Below are positions 16,961 to 24,284 of a DNA stretch of 35,751 nt, in pieces. Each line of letters starts with the position of its first letter. Position 1 is the stretch's first letter. A program made the translations under genes and the position numbers. This DNA is from Erysipelotrichaceae bacterium UBA6182 (GTDB lineage: Bacteria > Bacillota_I > Bacilli_A > Erysipelotrichales > Erysipelotrichaceae), in NCBI GenBank assembly GCA_002422065.1, contig DITO01000109.1:1-35751 (forward strand), in the 5' to 3' direction. A model generated the notes under the pieces. It was given only the letters and a program-made list of their open reading frames with translations. It ran no database searches and was not told where the DNA came from.

Positions 16961-19099
16961 ATGAGAAAAGTTAAACGTTTTGAAGCTCATCTTGATGACT
17001 TCAATCTCATCACAATATATTTATCAAAACAGTACTACCAAGGGAAAAGTGATCTTTTCTATTTAAAAGATGGTTCAGGAAAGCTTCAAAAGTTAACAAT
17101 CAAAACTTTAGAAAATACGTCTCATGATTATGCAAAGTATGTTGTATCTCATCATACTTCCATTCCTATAGGAGAACCTATTGAAATTATAGAAGAGCAT
17201 AGTTTAGCAACCCCACTTCAAATTGGTTTGGTTGTTAAAAAGGATGCTTTTGATGAAATGTATGCTTACCATGGGAATGATTTAGGTGCAAGTGTCACTA
17301 ACACTAAGACTACCTTTAAACTATGGGCTCCTACCGCATGGGAAGTTAAAATCAATCTAAAACACGAAACGATTGAAGGCACTTTTTCAATGATAAAACA
17401 TGAAAAGGGAGTGTTTTATTTTGAAGTACCTCAAAATCTTCATTTGGCTGAATATACCTTCATGGTCTATCGTAATGGACGTTGGATAGAGAGTATTGAT
17501 CCCTATGGTCAATCATCTAAAACGAATGGACAAGTCAGTGTCGTCATTGATCATTCCACATGCTTTGTAGATTTGCAAGAAGATGAACTTCCACCATTTA
17601 TTCAAAAGACTGACGCGGTTATTTATGAAGCTTCTATTCGTGATTTCACCATGGATCCTGCGGGTAATAATCCATATCCAGGAACGTTTAAAGGGTTTAT
17701 TACACAAAACACAGTATCTGATCAAGGGACATTAACAGGCTATGATTACTTAAAGACACTAGGGGTTACTCATGTTCAATTACTCCCTATCTTTGACTTT
17801 TATACTGTTGATGAACAAAACATAAAAACATTTTATAACTGGGGATACGATCCTCATCAATATAACGTCCCTGAAGGAAGTTATTCTACACAACCCGAAC
17901 TTGCTTGTGCACGCATTATTGAGTTTAAAAAATTAGTAGCACAACTGCACCAAGATGGCATGCGAGTTGTTATGGACGTTGTATACAACCATGTCTTTGA
18001 TATGGATGAATCTTCCTTTGAAAAGATTGTTCCTTATTACTACTTTAGACGTGGTGATAATGGAGCTATTTCCAATGGATCTTTCTGTGGTAATGATTTT
18101 GATTCAGGAAGAGCCATGGCTCGACGTTACATCATTGATTCTGTGTCCATGTGGACGAGAGAGTATGGTGTCGATGGATTTAGATTTGATTTGATGGGAA
18201 TCCTTGATGTGGAAACCATGAATCAAGTTGAAGCTACCCTTAAATCAATTAAACCCGATATTATGGTCTATGGGGAAGGTTGGAATATGCCAACCATGCT
18301 TGATGATCATCTTAAAGCATCCATGATGAATCAACATCTTATGCCAAACATTAGTCACTTCAATGATTTCTATCGTGATCATGTTAAAGGGAAAACCAGT
18401 GAGAACGAATCCTCTGTAAAAGGGTATATCGCTGGAGATGTGAATTATAAAGAAGCCATGAAAATGTCTTTAGTAGGAAACACCTATGATTTCCCTTATG
18501 TAAAACTATTTTCATCACCATCTCAATCCATTAATTACGTAGAATGTCATGATAATGCAACGTCTTGGGATAAACTAAAGGAATGTTGTAAGGAAGACTC
18601 TAAAGAAGTGAGAGTAAAGAAGCATAAAATGCTTATTGGTTCAATCCTATTATCATGTGGTATCCCATTCATTCATAGTGGTCAAGAGTTTGCTCGCACT
18701 AAGAATGGGGCTCATAATTCATACCGTTCTTCAGATTTAGTGAATCAAATCGATTGGCAACGTAAAGATCGCTATAGTGATATTGTGGCTTATACTCAAG
18801 ACATGATTAAACTTAGAAAGCAATTAGCCCCACTACGTTTTAATGAAACAGAACTTATTCGTAAACATCTAAGTTTCACTGATCTTCAAAACTCTATATT
18901 ACTCATGGAATTTAAGGATGTGAAAGCGTATGGAGAATACGATCATATCCAAATTTTCTTTAATCCTACAGGACAAGTCATGTACCATCGTTTAAGTGAT
19001 TATTATGAGTTACTTGCGAATGAAGCAGGACTTATTGGACGCTTACCAGTACAAAGTTTAACTATTAATCCACACACGATTGTTGTGGTCGCAAAATAA
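16961..19099 (+). CDS. pulA: Type I pullulanase (glycogen debranching)
   Basis: This 712-aa protein carries the type I pullulanase signature YNWGYDPHQYNVPEGSYS (about 290). The N-terminal part (about 1-190) contains a CBM48-like domain (TTFKLWAPTAWEVKINL). Catalytic segments are MDVVYNHV, GFRFDLMGILD with the nucleophile Asp, MVYGEGWNMPT with the acid Glu and YVECHDNATSWD with the third Asp. It hydrolyses alpha-1,6 branches. No signal peptide is present, so it acts inside the cell on glycogen or imported branched dextrins. The start is ATG 16961 with AGGTG 6 nt upstream; the in-frame GTG 16952 is part of that ribosome site. Confidence 0.93.
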   Translation: MRKVKRFEAHLDDFNLITIYLSKQYYQGKSDLFYLKDGSGKLQKLTIKTLENTSHDYAKYVVSHHTSIPIGEPIEIIEEHSLATPLQIGLVVKKDAFDEMYAYHGNDLGASVTNTKTTFKLWAPTAWEVKINLKHETIEGTFSMIKHEKGVFYFEVPQNLHLAEYTFMVYRNGRWIESIDPYGQSSKTNGQVSVVIDHSTCFVDLQEDELPPFIQKTDAVIYEASIRDFTMDPAGNNPYPGTFKGFITQNTVSDQGTLTGYDYLKTLGVTHVQLLPIFDFYTVDEQNIKTFYNWGYDPHQYNVPEGSYSTQPELACARIIEFKKLVAQLHQDGMRVVMDVVYNHVFDMDESSFEKIVPYYYFRRGDNGAISNGSFCGNDFDSGRAMARRYIIDSVSMWTREYGVDGFRFDLMGILDVETMNQVEATLKSIKPDIMVYGEGWNMPTMLDDHLKASMMNQHLMPNISHFNDFYRDHVKGKTSENESSVKGYIAGDVNYKEAMKMSLVGNTYDFPYVKLFSSPSQSINYVECHDNATSWDKLKECCKEDSKEVRVKKHKMLIGSILLSCGIPFIHSGQEFARTKNGAHNSYRSSDLVNQIDWQRKDRYSDIVAYTQDMIKLRKQLAPLRFNETELIRKHLSFTDLQNSILLMEFKDVKAYGEYDHIQIFFNPTGQVMYHRLSDYYELLANEAGLIGRLPVQSLTINPHTIVVVAK

Positions 19100-19120
19100 A
19101 AGAGGCATTGCCTCTTTTAT
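19096..19120. terminator. Shared bidirectional terminator between convergent pulA and GH13_20 gene
   Basis: AAAAGAGGC (19098-19106) pairs with GCCTCTTTT (19110-19118) around ATT, with two more pairs outside. Flanking A and T runs let it work both ways. It covers the pulA stop codon, and the opposing gene ends at its right edge. Confidence 0.85.
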
Positions 19121-20799
19121 TATACCTGTGTTATTAATACCCCTTTAGGTGGTAAAGTCACGATGTATGTCTTAGTAATTAAATCATCCACATTAACAAA
19201 GGTAGGCCGATCTTGAATATTTATCCAACACTCAATCGGCTCTTTAGTAAAACGTAGTTTCAACAAGTCATTCTCAAAAACAAAATCAAACGACTGAGAA
19301 GAAGTCATAGAAGCAAACTCTTTACGAATCTTTGATAGAGTTGAAATGAACTCAACATAATCTTCATTCAATTGATTCCAAGGCATAGGACGACGATTAT
19401 CAGGATCATGAGCACCATCAAGTAATGTTTCTGTTCCATAATATATACAGATTGAACCTGTAGATAAGAATAGTAAAGTTAATGCTAACTTCACTGCATC
19501 TACATTATGATTAAGTTGGTGTAAAAGTCGTGGTGTATCATGAGAATCAAGGAGTGTAAACATATTCTCGAGTATATGTGGATGTACCATGTGTTGTGTC
19601 TTCATATAACGTTGAGTGAATGCTAAAGCATCAATACTTCCTTGAGCAAACTCAAGAATAGCACGTCCAGTAGGATAGTTCATTACCCCATCAAAGACTT
19701 CATTATTTAGCCATGGAGTAGCATCGTGCCATATCTCTCCAAGTAAGTAAATATCTGGTTTAATAAGTCTTGTTTGTGTATGCACTTCCTTTAAGAATGC
19801 CATATCAATTTCATTGGCAACATCAAATCGCCATCCATCAATATCTGCTTCTTTAACCCAATACGTTGCTACTGACACAAAATAATCTCGAGCTTCCTTA
19901 TTGTGCATGTTAATCTTAGGCATGTTCTTTGTGCTTGCAAACGTTTCGTATTCAAAAGGTTCAAATGAAGTAATATGAAACCAATCTTTATACGGTGATG
20001 CTTCTTTATTCTTTAAAACATCTTCAAAAGCAAAGAAATGTCGGCCAGTATGATTAAAAACAGCATCAAGCATTATTTTTATACCTAAGTCATGAGCTTT
20101 ATTCACTAAAGTCTTTAAATCATCAAGTGAACCAAACCATGGATCAATAGTAAAATAATCAATTGTGTCATACTTATGGGCTGTAGGAGACTCAAAGATT
20201 GGAGTAAGATAAATACCATTAATCCCTAACGAATTTAAATAAGGGAGTTTATCAATGATTCCTTTTAAGTCTCCTCCAAAAGAAACACGATTATTAACAT
20301 CAGGGCTATTCCATTCAACCACCACATCTGGATCATTGGTAGAATCACCATTATTAAAGCGATCAGGGAAAATTTGATACCAAATCGTATCTTTAACCCA
20401 AGAAGGGGAACTTACACTCATTGAAGGATGTACATATGGAATAAAGAAATTATTCCATAGCCCTACCTCTTCATTCATAGGTGTAAATCCATCTTCACCA
20501 TATTGAATACATGATTGTTCATCACAAAGAATAAAGTGATATTTTAAGCGATAGTTCTTAGGTGTAATCGTGACTTGAAAAATGAAATGAGTAAGTGTTT
20601 CAGCCACTTTAGTCATAGCTAAAGACGTATAATCCCATCGATAATCATCTTCTGTTTTAACCCATGCATGAGGATCACCAAAGACACATTGTACACTTTG
20701 AATGTCCTTCCCAGTATGAATCTTTAATGTAATATCACGGTTGTGTAAAACACATTGCATCGTTGTTGAATTTGAATGTTGTATTGCGCTTATGTTCAT
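19120..20799 (-). CDS. GH13_20 cyclomaltodextrinase / neopullulanase / maltogenic amylase-like enzyme
   Basis: This 559-aa enzyme has an N-terminal CBM34-like beta domain (about 1-125) and a GH13 barrel beginning DTIWYQIFPDRFNNGD. Catalytic residues are Asp326 in DGWRFDVANEID, Glu355 in LLGEIWHD and Asp418 in LLDSHDTPR. The region V motif MPKIN is the neopullulanase form (MPKLN). There is no signal peptide, so it is a cytoplasmic enzyme that cleaves cyclodextrins, pullulan fragments or maltodextrins; the exact substrate cannot be told. It is transcribed divergently from malF across a shared regulatory gap. GGAGA lies 7 nt before the ATG at 20799. Confidence 0.92.
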   Translation of the reverse strand: MNISAIQHSNSTTMQCVLHNRDITLKIHTGKDIQSVQCVFGDPHAWVKTEDDYRWDYTSLAMTKVAETLTHFIFQVTITPKNYRLKYHFILCDEQSCIQYGEDGFTPMNEEVGLWNNFFIPYVHPSMSVSSPSWVKDTIWYQIFPDRFNNGDSTNDPDVVVEWNSPDVNNRVSFGGDLKGIIDKLPYLNSLGINGIYLTPIFESPTAHKYDTIDYFTIDPWFGSLDDLKTLVNKAHDLGIKIMLDAVFNHTGRHFFAFEDVLKNKEASPYKDWFHITSFEPFEYETFASTKNMPKINMHNKEARDYFVSVATYWVKEADIDGWRFDVANEIDMAFLKEVHTQTRLIKPDIYLLGEIWHDATPWLNNEVFDGVMNYPTGRAILEFAQGSIDALAFTQRYMKTQHMVHPHILENMFTLLDSHDTPRLLHQLNHNVDAVKLALTLLFLSTGSICIYYGTETLLDGAHDPDNRRPMPWNQLNEDYVEFISTLSKIRKEFASMTSSQSFDFVFENDLLKLRFTKEPIECWINIQDRPTFVNVDDLITKTYIVTLPPKGVLITQV

Positions 20800-20817
20800 A
20801 TTTGTTCTCCGTCCCTA

Positions 20818-20846
20818 ATTGTGAAGAAGAACTTCAAGGTTGTCAA
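20818..20846 (-). promoter_or_regulatory. Promoter of the GH13_20 gene
   Basis: Read on the minus strand, a consensus TTGACA (20846-20841) is followed after 17 bp by CACAAT (20823-20818). A spaced palindrome TCAAC-N5-GTTGA (20843-20857) overlaps the -35, so a repressor there would block this promoter. Confidence 0.6.
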
Positions 20847-20858
20847 CTATCGGTTGAT

Positions 20859-20872
20859 TGTAAACGCTAACA
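20859..20872 (+). promoter_or_regulatory. cre box between divergent GH13_20 and malF promoters
   Basis: TGTAAACGCTAACA, preceded by T, matches WTGNAANCGNWNNCW at all fixed positions. It lies 6 bp upstream of the malF -35 and 12 bp beyond the -35 of the opposing promoter, so CcpA bound here could affect both genes. Confidence 0.75.
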
Positions 20873-20878
20873 TTTCAA

Positions 20879-20907
20879 TTGAATTAAGACCTCAAAACTG
20901 TCATAAT
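20879..20907 (+). promoter_or_regulatory. Promoter of malFG
   Basis: TTGAAT (20879-20884) and CATAAT (20902-20907) are 17 bp apart. The -35 lies in a short palindrome TTCAATTGAA (20875-20884) just after the cre box. Confidence 0.6.
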
Positions 20908-20929
20908 AGGTGCAGGAGGAATGGCATTC

Positions 20930-22528
20930 ATGGATAAAAAACCGCGGTTTGATCAAAAACTATTGGCCATTTTTACAAAACCTTTCAGGGTTGTAAAAGA
21001 AGTCTTAGCTGATATTAAGAAGCACCCAGATGCACTTAAATCAGCACTACTCTCAGTGTTCATTATGGGAGCAGGACAGTTCAGAAACAAGCAAAAATCA
21101 AAAGGAAGTATATTCTTAGGATTATTCCTATTGGTGGTACTTGTGGAAGTATTAACAGGTGGTTACATCTATGCGTTAGATGAAATTGCACGTTTTCCAG
21201 CAGATCCTGGAGGAACAGTTCATTTTATAAGAGACTATGGTGGATTCTTCAGTTATGGTCTTTGGGGTTTATTTACATTAGGACAAGTCGTTGGTCAAAC
21301 ACTATACCGTGGACAATTTGTTGAAACATTCAACAAAAATATTCCTTGGTTAACAGCGGATAACTCAGTAACATTATTAGGTCGTGGGCTTATTGTATTT
21401 GTGATTGCGTTAGTCCTCTTAGGTTTCTATATTTACAATATCGTTGATGCATACCAAACTCGCAAACAAATCAATGCGGGAGCAGAAGTAGAAACAGGAA
21501 TTAAGTACTTTAAACGTCTTTGGAACGATATGTTCCCATACATCATCTTAATTCCATCACTTGTGATGATTATGTTCTTCACACTTGTACCTTTCTTATT
21601 CTCATTCTTACTAGCCTTTACAAACTATACGTATCGTCTTCAAATCCCTAACGTACTTATTCGTTGGGTAGGATTCGATACATTTAAACTTATTGTAGGT
21701 GATGCGGGATGGTTAAATATGTTCCTAGGTGTTTTATCCTGGACATTCATCTACGCCATCATGTCTTCATTTACTGTCTATATTTTAGGGCTTTTCCAAG
21801 CAATTATTATTGAGAGTAAGTTTGTTAAAGTTAAGAAACTTTGGAGAACAATCTTAATTGTTCCTTGGGCAATCCCAGCCATGATTTCACTCATGGTGTT
21901 TAAGAATGTTTTTGATACCAATGGACTTGCGAATCAGTTGTTGTATGCAACAGATATGATGAGACCAGTGTCCACATTCTTATACAATATCGGACTACAA
22001 GGGCGTATTGATAATCCAATCTTCTGGCTCACAGCAAACTATAATGGCAATCTAGCGAAATTTGTTGTTTTGATTGTTAATTTATGGCTTGGGTCTCCAT
22101 ACTTCATGATGCTGATCACAGGGGTTCTCACAACACTTCCTAAAGATCTTTACGAAGCAGCCGCGATTGATGGTGCAACCCGTTTTCAACAATTCAAAAG
22201 CATTACGATGCCTTTAATCTTAAGGGCAACCTTGCCAGCCATTGTAATGACATTTACATTTAACTTTAATAACTTTGGAGCAATCTTCTTCTTAACTGGA
22301 GGTGGACCTGCCTTTGCACGGGAAGCTATTCCTCAATCCATGAGAATCATGGGTGGGGTGCCAGGGCAAACAGACATTCTAATTTCCTGGATTTATAACT
22401 TATCCTTTGCTAGCAATGCTCAACTTTATAACATTGCATCGGTTTACTCGATTCTTATCTTCTTATTTATCGGTTCGATTTCAGTATTTAACTTAGCACG
22501 ATCTAAGAACTTGTGGGAGGAGGATTGA
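20930..22528 (+). CDS. malF: Maltodextrin ABC transporter permease MalF with long N-terminal membrane extension
   Basis: This is a 532-aa permease. The ABC permease core begins near residue 195 (FPYIILIPSLVMIMFFTLVPF) and contains the ATPase-docking EAA loop EAAAIDGATRFQQFKSITMPL (about 408), followed by the GGGP segment typical of MalF. Residues 1-190 form an extension with about three helices and the segment GAGQFRNKQKSKGSIFLGLF. ATG 20930 is chosen because AGGAGG (20914-20919) is 10 nt away; ATG 20921 abuts it. It heads the malF-malG-DUF1189 unit, whose ATPase is probably MsmK downstream. The sugar is inferred from the surrounding amylases. Confidence 0.92.
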   Translation: MDKKPRFDQKLLAIFTKPFRVVKEVLADIKKHPDALKSALLSVFIMGAGQFRNKQKSKGSIFLGLFLLVVLVEVLTGGYIYALDEIARFPADPGGTVHFIRDYGGFFSYGLWGLFTLGQVVGQTLYRGQFVETFNKNIPWLTADNSVTLLGRGLIVFVIALVLLGFYIYNIVDAYQTRKQINAGAEVETGIKYFKRLWNDMFPYIILIPSLVMIMFFTLVPFLFSFLLAFTNYTYRLQIPNVLIRWVGFDTFKLIVGDAGWLNMFLGVLSWTFIYAIMSSFTVYILGLFQAIIIESKFVKVKKLWRTILIVPWAIPAMISLMVFKNVFDTNGLANQLLYATDMMRPVSTFLYNIGLQGRIDNPIFWLTANYNGNLAKFVVLIVNLWLGSPYFMMLITGVLTTLPKDLYEAAAIDGATRFQQFKSITMPLILRATLPAIVMTFTFNFNNFGAIFFLTGGGPAFAREAIPQSMRIMGGVPGQTDILISWIYNLSFASNAQLYNIASVYSILIFLFIGSISVFNLARSKNLWEED

Positions 22529-22530
22529 TT

Positions 22531-23400
22531 ATGAAATACAAAATCACTAATTTTTTCCTAGCATTATTCTCATACACATGGTTGATTGTGGCAAGCTTTG
22601 TTGTATTGGTTCCTGTCGTATGGATGATATCAGCGGCTTTCACACGAGGTAACTTACTTACTTCAGTGCCTCTCATTCCAGATCCATCAAAATGGTCATT
22701 ATCAAACTTTGAATTTATCTTTAGTTATCGCTCAAATCCAGCGTCTCAAATGGCGGATTTCCCTGGTGCCTTCCTTAGAACACTACAAATTGCATTACTC
22801 AATACCGTAGGGGTAACATTATTCTCAGTTATCACTGGGTTTGCATTTGCACGACTACGTTTCAAAGGGAAGAAGTTTATGTTATTAACCATGATGGTAC
22901 TTCAAATGTTCCCATCATTCATGGGAATGGTTGCTTTGTTCTTGTTATTTAGAACATTTGGTATATTGAATAAACCAAATTACCTTGCACTCATTTATAT
23001 TGCAGGTTCAATTCCTTATAACACATTCTTAGTTCGTGGGTTTATGAGAAATATTCCTAAATCACTAGATGAATCAGCAGCAATTGATGGAGCATCTCCT
23101 CTTCAAACCTTACGTCTTATCTTATTCCCACTTATTATCCCTATCATTGGATTCTTAGCTGTGGGTGCATTTATGGGACCATGGTTAGACTTCATCTTAC
23201 AAGCACGTTTCTTACAACCAGAAAACATTACGGTTTCGGTATGGCTCTTTAGAACAACAGATCCATTTAACACATTATTCTATAATCCTCTAAGATTCAT
23301 GGCTGGCGCATTACTCATTGCGGTTCCAATCATGGTATTACAATTCTTCATGCAAAAGTATCTCGTGTATGGACTTACATCAGGAGCAGAAAAAGGATAA
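22531..23400 (+). CDS. malG: Maltodextrin ABC transporter permease MalG
   Basis: This 289-aa inner-membrane permease has about six helices and the EAA loop DESAAIDGASPLQTLRLILFPLI, which contacts the ATPase. The N-terminal LIVASFVVLVPVVWMISAAF and the C-terminal tail AEKG agree with MalG. It pairs with MalF to form the channel. The start is ATG 22531, 7 nt after GGGAGGAGG; an upstream in-frame GTG lies inside that site. It follows malF by 2 nt, and its stop TAA overlaps the next ATG (TAATG). Confidence 0.95.
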   Translation: MKYKITNFFLALFSYTWLIVASFVVLVPVVWMISAAFTRGNLLTSVPLIPDPSKWSLSNFEFIFSYRSNPASQMADFPGAFLRTLQIALLNTVGVTLFSVITGFAFARLRFKGKKFMLLTMMVLQMFPSFMGMVALFLLFRTFGILNKPNYLALIYIAGSIPYNTFLVRGFMRNIPKSLDESAAIDGASPLQTLRLILFPLIIPIIGFLAVGAFMGPWLDFILQARFLQPENITVSVWLFRTTDPFNTLFYNPLRFMAGALLIAVPIMVLQFFMQKYLVYGLTSGAEKG

Positions 23401-24200
23401 TGAAACTAAAAGCGTTTATATCAAGCGCTACCTCGAACCGATCGATCATTCAAAATCGATCGGTTTCATTGTGGTGGCAATTCGTAATACTATTATTTTC
23501 TTTAATCATGATTGCTTTCCCATTCATTGTGGGACGTTTTAATGTGAATGAAGCTTATCTTGACTCAAACTTTCCAGACTTCAGTAATGATTTTGTATTA
23601 GCACTTGAGCGTGGTGAGTGTAGTTTTGATAATTTTGAATTGATATGTGATCGAGATAACATTGTAGTTGATGGATCAAGATATACAATTTATATCTTAC
23701 CTTCTGAAAACACAACGTTTAAAACTGAAGCCATAGTGTTTAATAAAACAACACTTCGTGTTACACGAAGTTTTGAGCAAACTATAGAAAGTATTTATCC
23801 ATTCTTTAATCAATCATTTGAGCAAATTTTACTTGACATGAACAATCAAGAATTTGATATGACTCCAAGAAAGTATTCACTTAATGTTTTAAGGAATCTT
23901 GATTTAGCAGCAATGCCTGCAGACATATGGTTTATTTACATGAGTCTTGCTGTTCAATACATTATGTACCTAGTGGTAATAACATCACTGATCTGGTGGT
24001 TATATTCAAAGCGTGGGTCTATCAAGCTTCCATTTAAAGAAATTAGTGCGATGTTGATAGTGGTCATGTTTTGGACAGCACTTCCAACAGCGCTTTTAGG
24101 TTTCTTTGCTTCTACGCTTGCAAGTGTACTTTTTACTATTTTTTATGTCACACGAATTATCTTTATGTATACTAAGTTAACACGCGAAATACGTGTGTAA
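23400..24200 (+). CDS. DUF1189 (YvdJ-like) membrane protein of the maltodextrin operon
   Basis: This 266-aa protein has an N-terminal helix (WWQFVILLFSLIMIAFPFIVG), a roughly 150-residue extracytoplasmic region and about three C-terminal helices (LAVQYIMYLVVITSLIWWLY, AMLIVVMFWTALPTALLGFF, ASVLFTIFYVTRIIFMYTKL). This layout and its position after malFG resemble the DUF1189 proteins found in maltodextrin operons, such as YvdJ of Bacillus subtilis. Their role is unknown; an accessory or regulatory role with the transporter is inference. It overlaps malG by one base. A perfect 11-bp hairpin lies in its first codons. Confidence 0.72.
   Translation: MKLKAFISSATSNRSIIQNRSVSLWWQFVILLFSLIMIAFPFIVGRFNVNEAYLDSNFPDFSNDFVLALERGECSFDNFELICDRDNIVVDGSRYTIYILPSENTTFKTEAIVFNKTTLRVTRSFEQTIESIYPFFNQSFEQILLDMNNQEFDMTPRKYSLNVLRNLDLAAMPADIWFIYMSLAVQYIMYLVVITSLIWWLYSKRGSIKLPFKEISAMLIVVMFWTALPTALLGFFASTLASVLFTIFYVTRIIFMYTKLTREIRV
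23436..23465 (+). repeat. Strong inverted repeat in the first codons of the DUF1189 gene
   Basis: AACCGATCGAT (23436-23446) and ATCGATCGGTT (23455-23465) are perfect complements around an 8-nt loop. No T run follows, so it is not an ordinary terminator. It begins 36 nt after the malG stop and could slow ribosomes, protect malFG mRNA from 3' decay, or bind a protein as DNA. Confidence 0.7.
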
Positions 24201-24209
24201 CCGTTTACA
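24196..24209 (+). promoter_or_regulatory. cre-like operator overlapping the malE promoter -35
   Basis: TGTAACCGTTTACA fits TGNAANCGNWNNCW and is nearly palindromic. It shares six bases with the -35 hexamer at 24204, so binding by CcpA or a LacI-type MalR would directly block the promoter. Confidence 0.7.
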
Positions 24210-24232
24210 TGGTGAAATTTTTGTGATATAGT
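24204..24232 (+). promoter_or_regulatory. Promoter of malE
   Basis: TTTACA (24204-24209) and TATAGT (24227-24232) are 17 bp apart, giving a start near 24239, where a hairpin begins. An alternative pair is TTGTGA (24221) with TATACT (24246), but its 19-bp spacing is less good. Confidence 0.62.
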
Positions 24233-24238
24233 TTGTAT

Positions 24239-24257
24239 GCTTAAATATACTTTAAGC
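24239..24257 (+). repeat. Hairpin at the predicted 5' end of malE mRNA
   Basis: GCTTAAA (24239-24245) pairs with TTTAAGC (24251-24257) around TATAC. It coincides with the predicted transcription start and precedes the CGGAGGG ribosome site by about 11 nt. A 5'-terminal stem of this kind can protect mRNA from RNase or pyrophosphohydrolase attack; that role is inferred. Confidence 0.5.
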
Positions 24258-24284
24258 AGGAAAAATTTCGGAGGGAAATTATAC

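Noticed and set aside
23406..23422. TAAAAGCGTTTATA near the start of the DUF1189 gene, cre-like
   Set aside because: Two fixed cre bases are wrong and no promoter lies nearby.
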